The notes below the pieces were generated by a model. That model saw nothing but the letters and a program-made list of their open reading frames with translations, ran no database searches and was not told the DNA's origin. Shown piece after piece: positions 8,492 through 17,446 of a stretch of DNA of 64,000 nucleotides (position 1 is its first letter; each line of letters opens with the position of its first letter). The translations under genes were made by a program, and so were the position numbers. Source of the stretch: Niabella aurantiaca DSM 17617 (GTDB taxonomy: Bacteria; Bacteroidota; Bacteroidia; Chitinophagales; Chitinophagaceae); contig NZ_KB893644.1 in assembly GCF_000374125.1 (NCBI RefSeq), forward strand, positions 186,001 to 250,000. The letters run 5' to 3'.

Positions 8492-10582
8492 TTGTCCAGC
8501 CCCATTGGCTATCTCAAAGGTGTGGGGCCGCAGCGGGCGGAGCTGCTGCAAAAGGAGTTGGGCATCTTTACGTTTAATGACCTGCTGCAGCATTATCCGT
8601 TCCGGCATGTGGATAAAACAAAAATAACCTTCATTGCCGCCCTCGCCCCGGGGGAGGAGTATGTACAGGTGGCCGGATTGCTTTCTCCCCTTGAACAGAT
8701 CGGGGAACGGAGGGTACGCCGGCTTACTGCCCAGGTACGCGACCGGACGGGGGTATTGGAGCTGGTATGGTTCCAGAGCATCAGTCTTATTCAGAAAATG
8801 ATCCAGCCGGGACAGGCTTACCTTGTTTACGGAAAGGTTTCTTTTTTTATGGGAAAACCCCAGATCGTGCACCCGGAAATGGAACTCTGGGACCCTGAAA
8901 AATTAAAGGGGAAAGATTACCTGGAACCGGTTTACCCATCAACAGAAAAACTAAAAGCAAAAAACCTGGGCGGCCGGCAGATCGGGAAGCTTGCAGGGGT
9001 GCTGATGCAGCATCTTTCGGAAAGGGACCTGCCGGAGAACCTGCCCCCGGGAATGCGGGAAGCACTGCGGCTGATGCCCCGTTTTGAAGCTTTCCGCAAC
9101 ATTCATTTTCCCCGAACCAATGCCTTGTATGAAGCCGCGGTACGCCGGCTGAAATTTGAAGAGATCTTTTTTGCGCAGCTGCGGATGAATTTATTGCGCT
9201 GGGAACGACACCGGTTCTCCAAAGGCGTGGTCTTTGAAAAAGTGGGTGATCTTTTCAACCGTTTTTATAAAGAGTGCCTGCCTTTTGAGCTGACCAGTGC
9301 ACAAAAACGGGTACTAAAAGAGATTCGCATCGATACCGGCCGGGGTAAGCAAATGAACCGGCTGTTGCAGGGAGATGTGGGCAGTGGCAAAACCATCGTG
9401 GCGCTGCTCAATATGCTGCTGGCGGCAGATAATGGATTCCAGGCCGTATTGATGGCCCCCACGGAGATCCTGGCACGCCAGCATTTTCAGGGGATCAAAG
9501 AGCTGTTGGAGCCGTTGCCGGTGGAAGTGGCCATTTTAACCGGCACCACCAAGGGAAAAGAGCGCCGGTTGCTGCTGGAACGGCTTGCAGCAGGCGGGGT
9601 CCATATTTTGATCGGCACACATGCGGTGATCGAGGACCCGGTTCGGTTCAGCAACCTGGGCCTGGTGATCATCGATGAGCAGCACCGGTTTGGCGTGGCA
9701 CAACGCGCGAGGCTCTGGGACAAGGCGCCCATCCCGCCCCATGTGCTGGTCATGACGGCTACGCCTATTCCCCGCACACTGGCCATGACGGCCTATGGAG
9801 ACCTGGATTACAGTGTAATTGACGAATTGCCACCGGGGCGGAAGCCCATCCAGACCGTGCACCGGTACGAAAACGACCGCAGCCTGGTAATGGATTTTCT
9901 GAAAGCCGAGATCGCGCTGGGACGGCAGGTGTATATAATCTTTCCCCTGATCGAAGAAAGCGAGAAGCTGGATTATGAGAACCTGATGCAGGGGTATGAT
10001 GTGATAAAAACCTATTTCCCCGAACCTCAGTATTGGATCAGTATGGTACATGGGAAAATGCCGGCCTTTCAGAAAGAAGAGAACATGCGGAGGTTTGTAA
10101 CGCATGATACCCAGATCATGGTTTCCACCACGGTGATCGAAGTGGGGGTAAATGTGCCCAACGCATCGGTCATGCTGATCGAGAGCTCCGAAAAATTCGG
10201 GCTATCGCAGCTTCACCAGTTGCGGGGCCGGGTAGGAAGAGGGGCCGAAAAAAGTTACTGTATCCTGCTTACCGGAAAAAAGCTGGGCAATGAAGCCCGG
10301 GAGCGTATGAAGATCATGACCTCCACCAACAATGGCTTCGTAATTGCAGAAAAAGACCTGGAATTAAGGGGGCCGGGCGATATAGAAGGCACCCGGCAAA
10401 GCGGTATGCTGAGCTTCAGGCTCGTGGATATTGTGAATGACCGTGCGATGGTAGAAGTGGCCAAACAGCAGTGTGAACAGATCCTGAAAGACGACCCCGA
10501 CCTTTCAAAACCGGAACATGCGGTGCTGAAAGATTTTCTGCGTTCCCAAAATGGGAAAACCGCATGGAGCAAGATTTCTTAG
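8492..10582 (+). CDS. recG: ATP-dependent DNA helicase RecG
   Basis: RecG remodels stalled replication forks and branch-migrates Holliday junctions. The 696-residue protein has the family order: an N-terminal wedge/OB-fold region (about 1-250), then helicase domains with Walker A GDVGSGKT (294-301), DEQH box (395-398), MTATPIPRT (motif III) and, in the second domain, TTVIEVGVNVPNA and QLRGRVGRG (motifs V and VI). The start is TTG: no in-frame ATG or GTG exists nearby upstream, and the next residues (SPIGYLKGVGPQRAELL) are the conserved N-terminus. A good promoter lies 35 bases upstream. Length is normal. Confidence 0.97.
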   Translation: MSSPIGYLKGVGPQRAELLQKELGIFTFNDLLQHYPFRHVDKTKITFIAALAPGEEYVQVAGLLSPLEQIGERRVRRLTAQVRDRTGVLELVWFQSISLIQKMIQPGQAYLVYGKVSFFMGKPQIVHPEMELWDPEKLKGKDYLEPVYPSTEKLKAKNLGGRQIGKLAGVLMQHLSERDLPENLPPGMREALRLMPRFEAFRNIHFPRTNALYEAAVRRLKFEEIFFAQLRMNLLRWERHRFSKGVVFEKVGDLFNRFYKECLPFELTSAQKRVLKEIRIDTGRGKQMNRLLQGDVGSGKTIVALLNMLLAADNGFQAVLMAPTEILARQHFQGIKELLEPLPVEVAILTGTTKGKERRLLLERLAAGGVHILIGTHAVIEDPVRFSNLGLVIIDEQHRFGVAQRARLWDKAPIPPHVLVMTATPIPRTLAMTAYGDLDYSVIDELPPGRKPIQTVHRYENDRSLVMDFLKAEIALGRQVYIIFPLIEESEKLDYENLMQGYDVIKTYFPEPQYWISMVHGKMPAFQKEENMRRFVTHDTQIMVSTTVIEVGVNVPNASVMLIESSEKFGLSQLHQLRGRVGRGAEKSYCILLTGKKLGNEARERMKIMTSTNNGFVIAEKDLELRGPGDIEGTRQSGMLSFRLVDIVNDRAMVEVAKQQCEQILKDDPDLSKPEHAVLKDFLRSQNGKTAWSKIS

Positions 10583-10600
10583 AGCAGTCGGTGGTCAGTT

Positions 10601-10621
10601 TTGAGAATTGAGTATTGAGAC
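10601..10621. repeat. three heptads downstream of recG
   Basis: TTGAGAA, TTGAGTA and TTGAGAC are three adjacent 7-base units 18 bases after the recG stop. They belong to the same class as the tracts before nuo genes. Confidence 0.6.
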
Positions 10622-10729
10622 TGCTTCCGGCGGTGCTCTGTTTTGAATGCCGGGTAACTGATTTGGAAACAAATTACAAACGTCTGTTAAGAGGCTCCTG
10701 TGTCCGGGATCGGGTTTTCAATTTTTAAT

Positions 10730-10764
10730 GTCTCATTGCTCAGGTCTCGATTCTGATTTCTGAA
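10730..10764. repeat. five heptads upstream of the GlcD-like gene
   Basis: GTCTCAT, TGCTCAG, GTCTCGA, TTCTGAT and TTCTGAA form five adjacent 7-base units sharing an N(T/G)CT(C/G) core. The tract ends 74 bases before the ATG at 10839. Confidence 0.6.
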
Positions 10765-10838
10765 TCATTTTTTCCTTTCCCAAATTTCCCCGAATTTTAC
10801 GCCTCCTAAAATTTATAGACTGTTTGTAAAAAAGAATA

Positions 10839-12260
10839 ATGGCAGACAAAAAGATTACAGCGCAGCATATTGAGGAATTTAAACAGATTGTTGGCGCTGC
10901 AAATGTTGTTGTAGACGCGGAATCACTGGAAATTTATGCGCACGATGAAACAGAAACCCTCTATTTTGTACCGGAGGTAGTGGTAAAACCCGGAACCGCC
11001 GAAGAAGTTTCGGCATTGTTTAAGATCTGTAACCGGGACCTGATTCCCGTTACGCCGCGGGGAGGCGGTACGGGGCTGAGTGGGGGAGCGCTGGCGCATT
11101 TGGGCGGTGTGGTGCTTTCTACGGAGCGTTTGAATAAGATCCTTGATATTGACGAAAGAAACCTTCAGGTGACCACAGAACCGGGCGTGATCACCGAAGT
11201 GCTGCAAAATACCGTAAAAGAAAAAGGGCTGTTTTACCCGCCGGATCCCAGCAGCCGCGGAACCTGTTTTATTGGCGGCAATATTGCCGAGAACAGTGGC
11301 GGACCTAAAGCTGTGAAATACGGGGTGGTGAAAGACTATGTGCTGAATCTGGAAGCGGTATTGCCTACCGGCGAAATCATCTGGACCGGTGCCAATGTAT
11401 TGAAAAATGTAACCGGCTATAACCTCACACAGCTGCTGGTGGGCAGCGAGGGAACCCTGGCCGTGGTTACAAAGATCGTTTTAAAACTGATCCCCCTGCC
11501 CAAATATGACCTGCTGATGCTGGCGCCCTTTGCTTCGCTGGAAAAAGCAAGTGAAGCTGTAAGCGCTATTTTCAGGGCCGGATTTAATCCCAGTGCGCTG
11601 GAGCTGGTGGAGATCGACGCATTGAAGATCGTAAGCCAGATGGTAGATAGCTATGTGGTGCCCGTAAACGACGAAATTGCCGCACACCTTATTGTAGAGG
11701 TGGATGGAAATAACCTGGACGTGCTGATGCAGGAAATGGAACAGATCGCCCTGTTGCTGGAACAATACGAAGCAGGGGAAGTTTTCTTTGCAGATGATGC
11801 CCAGCAGAAAGATGAATTATGGAAACTGCGCCGGAGAACGGCCGAAGCGGTAAAATCTTCCGGCTATACCATTGAGGAAGATACGGTAGTACCAAGGGCA
11901 GAACTGCCAAAACTGATCAAAGGTGTAAAGGATTTGGGACAAAAGCATAATTTTCATGCGGTTTGTTACGGACATGCGGGCGATGGGAACTTACACGTGC
12001 GCATCAAAAAAGAGGGGAATAAAAACAGCCTCAACGATCCGGAAATGAACGCCGTACTGCGGGAATTGTTTAAATTAGTAAAAAGTTTGGGCGGTACCAT
12101 CAGCGGTGAGCACGGCATCGGGCTGATCCAGAAAACCTACATGGATATCGTGTTTGAACAGCGGCAGATCCGGCTGATGCAGGATATTAAAAAGGCATTT
12201 GACCCCAATAATATTTTGAACGCGGGAAAGATATTTGATGCGGTGGCCCCGGAACATTAA
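10839..12260 (+). CDS. FAD-binding oxidase, GlcD/lactate dehydrogenase-like
   Basis: The 473-residue protein has an N-terminal FAD_binding_4 (PCMH/VAO type) domain, about residues 35-215, with the FAD loop PRGGGTGLSGGA, and a C-terminal FAD-oxidase domain with YGHAGDGNLHV and GGTISGEHGIG. This matches the GlcD subunit of glycolate oxidase and D-lactate dehydrogenases, which oxidise 2-hydroxy acids. glcE and glcF are not adjacent, and D-2-hydroxyglutarate dehydrogenases share the fold, so the substrate is uncertain. The exported-protein gene starts 11 bases after its stop. Fold assignment is secure. Confidence 0.9.
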   Translation: MADKKITAQHIEEFKQIVGAANVVVDAESLEIYAHDETETLYFVPEVVVKPGTAEEVSALFKICNRDLIPVTPRGGGTGLSGGALAHLGGVVLSTERLNKILDIDERNLQVTTEPGVITEVLQNTVKEKGLFYPPDPSSRGTCFIGGNIAENSGGPKAVKYGVVKDYVLNLEAVLPTGEIIWTGANVLKNVTGYNLTQLLVGSEGTLAVVTKIVLKLIPLPKYDLLMLAPFASLEKASEAVSAIFRAGFNPSALELVEIDALKIVSQMVDSYVVPVNDEIAAHLIVEVDGNNLDVLMQEMEQIALLLEQYEAGEVFFADDAQQKDELWKLRRRTAEAVKSSGYTIEEDTVVPRAELPKLIKGVKDLGQKHNFHAVCYGHAGDGNLHVRIKKEGNKNSLNDPEMNAVLRELFKLVKSLGGTISGEHGIGLIQKTYMDIVFEQRQIRLMQDIKKAFDPNNILNAGKIFDAVAPEH

Positions 12261-12271
12261 AACCTTTGAAT

Positions 12272-12943
12272 ATGAAAAAAATATGCTGTATGCTGGGAGC
12301 GGTCTTGTTGCTCGTTACCTCATCCCGGGCGCAGGACGATCCTGTTGAAGTGCGCAATGCCAATAAGGATCAGCCATTTGAGGAAAAAGGCTTTAAAAAG
12401 GAAAACCTGTTTACAGGAGGCGGAGTTACGGCCTCCTTCTATTCCGGCGGAAGCGTACTGGGCGTCAGTCCGGTACTTGGATACAAGATCAACGATTATT
12501 TAGACGGAGGGATTGTACTGAATTATGTATTCAATGGTGCCCGTGATGTATGGGGCACAAACGACCGGTTAAAGCAGCATGTATGGGGGCCGGGTGCTTT
12601 TTTGAGGGCATATCCCATCAGCTTTTTATTTGTTCAGGCACAATTTGAAGAAAATTTTACCAATGAACGGTACACAACCTCAACAAGCAGCCCGGTGCCT
12701 TCCTATAAGGTAAATGCCCGGGCGCCATCCTTACTGCTCGGAGGCGGATACTCTACCGGCCGCATAAAAGGTGGGACCACGTTCTTCTACATTTCCATAC
12801 TAGCCGATGTATTGAAGAACTGGAACAGCCCGTATGTGGACAAAAGATATGATGATTATGGAAATAAAAAGCCGGTGATCATTCCGGTAATCCGCGCCGG
12901 TGTCAATGTAGGCTTGTTCCAGGGCAGGTATGGGCGGTATTAG
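12272..12943 (+). CDS. exported protein, probably a small outer-membrane beta-barrel
   Basis: I start at the ATG at 12272 (the open frame begins two codons earlier at a TTG). It gives a signal peptide (MKKICCMLGAVLLLVTS, cleavage near RAQ) and a 223-residue protein. The mature part alternates glycine and aromatic residues in short strands (GGGVTASFYSGGSVLGVSP, YKINDYLDGGIVLNYVF, GPGAFLRAYP, LLLGGGYSTGRIKGG), typical of a small beta-barrel, and ends in an aromatic (GRYGRY). It follows the GlcD-like gene by 11 bases and may be cotranscribed. No specific function is supported. Confidence 0.7.
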   Translation: MKKICCMLGAVLLLVTSSRAQDDPVEVRNANKDQPFEEKGFKKENLFTGGGVTASFYSGGSVLGVSPVLGYKINDYLDGGIVLNYVFNGARDVWGTNDRLKQHVWGPGAFLRAYPISFLFVQAQFEENFTNERYTTSTSSPVPSYKVNARAPSLLLGGGYSTGRIKGGTTFFYISILADVLKNWNSPYVDKRYDDYGNKKPVIIPVIRAGVNVGLFQGRYGRY

Positions 12944-13154
12944 GTGATAACAAAAGTGGCGATGTCGGGAGCTTTTAGGTTTTTATGCCGGTTTATTCAT
13001 TTGCGTTACCTGCCCCGTCTGTAATATTTCGGGCGGCCCAAAGCCCACCAGAGCTTTTGGTTGATCGGCTATAAATCCGCAGATGGATCATCAGCCCATG
13101 AGCGGCCTGTTTATATACAAGGCTACGCGGCTGTATAAGAATGGGCTATGTCTC

Positions 13155-14177
13155 TTATTTCGCGTTTTCTCCGGCTGCGCTGTTTTCGATCCGGTGCTCT
13201 TCGGCCGATTTTGCCACCACAGGATCCTGTTGCAGGTTTTGTATGGAGTCTTTATTTTCTACTTCCACATGCTCTACCCAAACGGCATATTGACTGGGAT
13301 AGATATTCATTTCATTATGGATGGCGTATACCCGGGTAAAGACTGCACCAATATAAAGGATGATCGCAGAATAGTACACCCACAAAAGAATAATGATAAC
13401 GGAGCCGGCAGCACCATAGGCAGATGACATCTTATTACGCCCGAGGTAATAGCTGATCAGGAACTTGCCGCCCATAAAGAGCAGGGCGGTAACAAATGCG
13501 CCGGCCCTTACGGCACGCCACTTTATTTTTGCATCCGGAAGTACTTTAAAGATCATTCCGAATAGAACAGAAGTAATGATGAGCGTAATGACAAGGTTCG
13601 AAACATAGGCAAGTACCCGCTGCGAATCGGGAATGATCCGTGTCAGCTGGGTGGTAAGCAATTCCATCAGTCCATTGATCATTAAAGAAACCAGCAGCAA
13701 AAAGCCCAATGTGACCACTACTGAAAAGGACATCAGCCGGTCCAGAAGCAGTTTCAGCCAGCCCTTTCCTTTTTTGGGACGGGCCTTTAAGCGCCAGATC
13801 ATATTGATGGAATCCTGTATTTCTGCAAAGACACCCGTAGCTCCAAAAACCAGGGTAAGGACGCCGATGATTTTGGCCACCGCTTTATTGGGAAAATGGG
13901 CCGCATTATTAATGGTTTGCCAGATCTGATCGGCATAGGTAGTTCCGATAAATCCTTCTATTTGCTGATACAGGCTGTTCTTTACGTCGGCATGTGTGCT
14001 GTGACTGAGAAGGGCGTCCGCAAAAAAGCTGTCACCGATCCAAATGATCACAATAAGCAGGCCGGGCAATGAAAAAATGGTATAATAGGCCAGTGCCGCG
14101 CTCAGCTTGAACACGCGGTTAGTAAACGTTTCTTCAATGGTTTGCTTTGCAATGTTTACTGCATTTTTTAATGCCAT
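13155..14177 (-). CDS. YihY/BrkB family inner-membrane protein
   Basis: The 340-residue protein has about six membrane segments (for example LAYYTIFSLPGLLIVIIWIG, VVTLGFLLLVSLMINGLM, GSVIIILLWVYYSAIILYIG) and the family motif ALAYYTIFSLPG near residue 30. The family was once called ribonuclease BN in error; its role is not established, though envelope or transport functions have been proposed. The C-terminal 60 residues are hydrophilic and extend past the usual domain end. It is the last gene of a minus-strand set: the MazG-like gene ends 3 bases upstream of its start. Confidence 0.88.
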   Translation of the reverse strand: MALKNAVNIAKQTIEETFTNRVFKLSAALAYYTIFSLPGLLIVIIWIGDSFFADALLSHSTHADVKNSLYQQIEGFIGTTYADQIWQTINNAAHFPNKAVAKIIGVLTLVFGATGVFAEIQDSINMIWRLKARPKKGKGWLKLLLDRLMSFSVVVTLGFLLLVSLMINGLMELLTTQLTRIIPDSQRVLAYVSNLVITLIITSVLFGMIFKVLPDAKIKWRAVRAGAFVTALLFMGGKFLISYYLGRNKMSSAYGAAGSVIIILLWVYYSAIILYIGAVFTRVYAIHNEMNIYPSQYAVWVEHVEVENKDSIQNLQQDPVVAKSAEEHRIENSAAGENAK

Positions 14178-14180
14178 TTG

Positions 14181-14516
14181 CTACAATTTTTTGTTGTTCA
14201 AATGTCTTACCGCATCCCGGATGTTCTTTTTTTCAAAGTTTTTTCTGAGTGCGGCTGTCAGATCTGTTCCGGTTTGGTTGGCCAGGCAGATCAGCACCCA
14301 CAGCACGTCTGCCATTTCATCGGCCATCAGGGTCCGGGCCTGCTCCGCATCTTCGGGTTTCCGGTACGACTGATCGCCAAAAATACGGGCCATATGCCGC
14401 GACAGTTCGCCGACCTCTTCGGTAAGAATGGCCATATTGGTCAGTTCGCTGAAATAGCGGACACCTACTGTTTTTATCCATTGATCTACGGTTTGTTGTG
14501 CTTCGCTGATGGTCAT
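14181..14516 (-). CDS. MazG-like nucleotide pyrophosphohydrolase
   Basis: At 111 residues it is a single-domain MazG-like protein. The metal-binding pattern is visible: EEVGELSR (about residues 31-38) and, 30 residues on, DEMADVLW, which together supply the acidic Mg2+ ligands. Such enzymes hydrolyse noncanonical NTPs to NMP and pyrophosphate. It lies in a tight minus-strand group: 6 bases downstream of dtd and 3 bases upstream of the YihY gene, suggesting one transcript. Substrate preference cannot be read from the sequence. Confidence 0.88.
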   Translation of the reverse strand: MTISEAQQTVDQWIKTVGVRYFSELTNMAILTEEVGELSRHMARIFGDQSYRKPEDAEQARTLMADEMADVLWVLICLANQTGTDLTAALRKNFEKKNIRDAVRHLNNKKL

Positions 14517-14522
14517 ATCCGT

Positions 14523-14975
14523 TTATTCTTTATTTTTTGAGTCAATAATGATGGTAACCGGCCCGTCGTTGATGAGTTGTACCTTCATGTCGGCGCCAAA
14601 AACACCGGTTTTGATCTTTTTGCCCAGATCACTTTCCAGGCGGCGGATCATTTTTTCATACATGGGGATCGCCATACCCGGCTTGCTGGCCTTGATATAA
14701 GACGGACGGTTGCCTTTTTTGGTAGAGGCGTGTAAGGTAAACTGGCTCACCAGCAACAGGGCGCCGTTTACATCCTGTATGCTGAGGTTCATGACCCCGT
14801 TTTCATCATCAAAGATCCTTAACTGCGTGATTTTCTGGCTCAGCCAGCCGATGTCTTCTTCTGTATCCGCATCCTCGATCCCCAGCAGCACCATCATTCC
14901 TTTTTCAATCGATGAAAAAATAGTGCCATCAATGCGCACACTGGCTTCCAATACCCTTTGTATAACAACTTTCAT
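14523..14975 (-). CDS. dtd: D-aminoacyl-tRNA deacylase
   Basis: The 150-residue protein removes D-amino acids (and glycine mischarged on tRNA-Ala) from tRNA. Diagnostic motifs are present: SQFTL (77-81), NRPSY (89-93) and the Gly-cisPro element in NDGPVT (136-141). The start MKVVIQRVLEASVRIDG is the classic family N-terminus. It heads the minus-strand group dtd, mazG-like, yihY. The divergent ArfB-like gene starts about 150 bases away. Confidence 0.96.
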   Translation of the reverse strand: MKVVIQRVLEASVRIDGTIFSSIEKGMMVLLGIEDADTEEDIGWLSQKITQLRIFDDENGVMNLSIQDVNGALLLVSQFTLHASTKKGNRPSYIKASKPGMAIPMYEKMIRRLESDLGKKIKTGVFGADMKVQLINDGPVTIIIDSKNKE

Positions 14976-15128
14976 ACCCTGGTTCTTCCTTCAAAAATAG
15001 GGATACAAAGATGAATCGGGGAAAATGAGGCGCAGAACATTTTCTTTTAAGCACTGTTGCGGCAGACCGGTGCTGCATATCTGTGCCTCCATGGTCATAC
15101 GGCTCATTTGCAATTATGGCGTAATTTT

Positions 15129-15551
15129 ATGCCGTATATGAATCAGGAGATGGACGTTTCAAAAGAATTGTTATTCCAGACAACGAGAAGTAGCGGAAAA
15201 GGCGGGCAAAATGTAAATAAGGTGGAAACGGCCGTGATCGCCTTATTCCGGATACCGGATTCTGCGCTTCTTTCTGATGCGCAGAAAAGCATCTTAATGG
15301 TCAAACTGGCAAACCGCATTCAGTCCGGAGGGTCTTTGCAGGTAAGATCCCAGGAATACAGGACCCAGCTGGAAAATAAGGCGGCAGCTGTCCGGAAGAT
15401 CAACATTCTAATTTCGGCGGCATTGCAGAAAAAGAAAGCCCGCATTGCCACCCGGGTACCAAAGGCTGTCGTGGCCCAGCGGATACAGAACAAAAAGCGG
15501 AAAAGCGAGATCAAATCTGGTCGTAAAAAGGTACGAAGGGATGAGTATTAG
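15129..15551 (+). CDS. arfB: ArfB-like peptidyl-tRNA hydrolase (release factor homologue)
   Basis: The protein is a class I release-factor-like domain without codon-recognition regions. SSGKGGQNVNKVET contains the catalytic GGQ, and the C-terminus is a basic tail (KKRKSEIKSGRKKVRRDEY) like the one ArfB uses to probe the empty mRNA channel of stalled ribosomes. I chose the ATG at 15129 (140 residues, family length); a second ATG at 15138 is equally possible, and the open frame extends upstream to a TTG with no conserved residues. It acts in rescue of non-stop complexes. The symbol is by similarity only. Confidence 0.82.
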   Translation: MPYMNQEMDVSKELLFQTTRSSGKGGQNVNKVETAVIALFRIPDSALLSDAQKSILMVKLANRIQSGGSLQVRSQEYRTQLENKAAAVRKINILISAALQKKKARIATRVPKAVVAQRIQNKKRKSEIKSGRKKVRRDEY

Positions 15552-15693
15552 CGGTGTTCCCGGTTTGGGTTGCCAAAGAAGCGCAGAAACGCGGAAGTTT
15601 TTGGATTGCGGATATCCTGCCCGGCGTGGTATGGAGCTTGTCAGGAGTCAGGAACGCCGGATCTTGTAGAAAAGCATCCTGTTTTCAGGGGCA

Positions 15694-16443
15694 TCAGTTC
15701 ATTTTCTTTTTCATACCGGCCACTTCCTGCTGCAGGTCGGCAACAATATTGACCAGCTGTCCTACATTCCAGCTTTGCATGGTGTTTGTTTTTGAAATGA
15801 TGAACTGGGCCTCCCACATTTCCACCACGTCCTCCGAGCTGATAGAATAAGGCTGAAACGTAGGATTATCGCTTAACAACATGAGCTTGCTTTTTGTTTT
15901 CCCGTTCTTCTGGACGCGTTTGTACACGATCCCGTCGTTTTTCGACACCACGATGCAGGCTGTATTGTTTTTTACATATTCCAGCGCTTCTACTTTTTCT
16001 CCTACGATGATGGAACCGCTTGGGGTAGGCAGCATGGAATCACCCGAAATTTCAAAGGCCCGGTAATTACCGCCCGATACCATCGGCAGGGTAAACGTAT
16101 TCAGTTCATCAATAAATTCGTGATCCGCATAGCCGTTCAGGTAGCCTGCAGCCGCTTTTACCGGAACAAAAGGGATCCTGGCCGAGGTATCCGATAATTT
16201 CAGCGCACGCCTCCGGGCCAGGTAATTGTCCGTATGCTCACTCAGGTCTTTTCTTAAGATCTCGTCGAGCGTTAATTTAAAGATATTGCAAACCGTCTCC
16301 AGCACTTCCAGCCGCGGCTCCGCCCGCCCTTCTTCATAAGCACCCAGTAACGATCGTTTGATGTTGAGCTTACCGGCAAACTCATCCTGTGTCAAGCCTC
16401 TAAGCTTTCTTAAATACTTCAGGTTTTTATTGGCAACTGACAT
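15694..16443 (-). CDS. XRE-family regulator with S24 (LexA-like) C-terminal domain
   Basis: The 249-residue protein has an N-terminal XRE helix-turn-helix (about residues 6-62; GLTQDEFAGKLNIKRSLLGAYEEG) and a C-terminal LexA/CI-type peptidase S24 domain (about 90-220) with the serine-containing GDSMLPTPSG and the lysine-containing YKRVQKNGK. The pair Ser/Lys is the self-cleavage dyad, although many Bacteroidota members may only use it structurally. It could be a stress or phage-type repressor. It sits beside the type VI cluster, divergent from it over about 600 bases, so a regulatory link is possible but not shown. Confidence 0.88.
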   Translation of the reverse strand: MSVANKNLKYLRKLRGLTQDEFAGKLNIKRSLLGAYEEGRAEPRLEVLETVCNIFKLTLDEILRKDLSEHTDNYLARRRALKLSDTSARIPFVPVKAAAGYLNGYADHEFIDELNTFTLPMVSGGNYRAFEISGDSMLPTPSGSIIVGEKVEALEYVKNNTACIVVSKNDGIVYKRVQKNGKTKSKLMLLSDNPTFQPYSISSEDVVEMWEAQFIISKTNTMQSWNVGQLVNIVADLQQEVAGMKKKMN

Positions 16444-16451
16444 GGCTAATT

Positions 16452-16474
16452 ATTTTAGTGCAAATTACTAAATA
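16452..16474. promoter_or_regulatory. candidate operator dyad upstream of the XRE/S24 gene
   Basis: TTTAGT (16454-16459) and ACTAAA (16467-16472) form a perfect 6-base inverted repeat with a 7-base spacer, 11 bases upstream of the start codon at 16441-16443. The position fits an autoregulatory operator. The assignment rests on symmetry and position only. Confidence 0.45.
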
Positions 16475-16986
16475 TTTTGACAAATTGAAAATATTTTTTT
16501 ATGGAACCCCGAAATGACTTTTACCGGGGTTAGGTAACCGGCCTGTGTAACAGGGCGTTCCCGGAAACGCCCGTGAACTTGTCGCCGCCGATCCGCAGAT
16601 GCTCAACCCGGGAACAACCTAAAAGCAGGTGGACACCAGGTACGAGGTTGTCCGGCGATATCCAATAGTAAATATGATACCCGCAGGTTGGGGGCCCTAC
16701 CGGAGGGCAGGGCAGACGCACTCAATCACCAAAGTAGCCTGGTAAGCGGCGCAGCGCCGAAGCGTATAAGAAAAAGACCCGCCTCAAAAGCAGTGGATCA
16801 ATCATTAGCAGGGAAACGGGAACGCGAAGAGGGTTTATATCTCCGTCCTTATCGCCTTGCCGGTCCCAAAAAATACTTTTCGGTACGCTTCTTTTACAAT
16901 GGAACCGGCTGATCGCTGTTTGTATCCATTCTAATGCGTTGCCCTGGCCGGAAGCGGAAACTATTTTTTTTTTCCCGCATTGCCAT

Positions 16987-16994
16987 TATCTTTG
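16987..16994 (+). promoter_or_regulatory. likely -7 element of the type VI cluster
   Basis: TATCTTTG matches TAnnTTTG exactly. A T-run at 16964-16973 lies about where the -33 TTTG should be, but it is not a clean match. Transcription would start near 17001, giving a leader of about 37 bases to the ATG at 17038. Confidence 0.45.
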
Positions 16995-17037
16995 GATGCA
17001 TACAAGTGTTAATCTGTTATCATCATCAAAAAGCCCT

Positions 17038-17445
17038 ATGCTTCTTCTGCCTATCAGTATCATCGCCATTGCTGCCGGTCTTCTTGTTTTTTTGCTGTTG
17101 AACAGACCTGCGCCTGCGGATCCCGGTGATGGGGCAAAAAAGGCGGGTGCGGAGTTGGCCCGTGCCAAAGCGGTATATGAAGAACTGGAAACGCGCCTGT
17201 TTGCCATCATTGAAAAAGGAATCAACAAAAAATATACCCGGGAGATCCGGGATGGAGAAGTGACCATTGGTATGCCATCGGAGCTTTTGCTGATGGCCTG
17301 GGGACATCCTTCTGAAATCAAAGAAGAGGGTGACGAAACCGAAGAGACCTGGATCTACCCCGCCGGAAGAAGTACCGTGGAAAGCGGAGGCGGCACGGAA
17401 GTGCGGATCTCCGGTAAAAAGGTTCAGGGCTGGAAAGACAATTAA
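17038..17445 (+). CDS. small membrane-anchored protein with BamE/SmpA-like C-terminus
   Basis: From the ATG at 17038 the product has 135 residues. A single hydrophobic segment (MLLLPISIIAIAAGLLVFLLL) anchors it, followed by a charged helix (about 35-65) and a C-terminal part with IGMPSELLLMAWGHPSEI and WIYPAGRSTVESGG. The latter resembles the helix-strand pattern of SmpA/BamE-like domains (motif IGM...V..LLG.P). An in-frame ATG at 16996 is possible but overlaps the candidate promoter. Its stop is 1 base before the J-domain gene, so the two are clearly coupled and open the type VI cluster. Function unknown. Confidence 0.65.
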   Translation: MLLLPISIIAIAAGLLVFLLLNRPAPADPGDGAKKAGAELARAKAVYEELETRLFAIIEKGINKKYTREIRDGEVTIGMPSELLLMAWGHPSEIKEEGDETEETWIYPAGRSTVESGGGTEVRISGKKVQGWKDN

Positions 17446-17446
17446 T

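Larger units (their letters stand above)
16444..17037. other. 594-base gap between the XRE gene and the type VI cluster
   Basis: No gene with coding character was found. Besides the operator dyad it holds two adjacent hairpins: AACCCCG / CGGGGTT (16505-16511 and 16525-16531) and GGGCGTT / AACGCCC (16553-16559 and 16566-16572). A TATCTTTG element near 16990 is a likely promoter. The middle (16600-16900) shows nothing I can name. Confidence 0.5.

Noticed and set aside
16530-16912. small open frames in the gap before the type VI cluster
   Set aside because: Frames of 63-74 codons on both strands are proline- and arginine-rich with no starts or family features; they follow from GC-rich hairpins.
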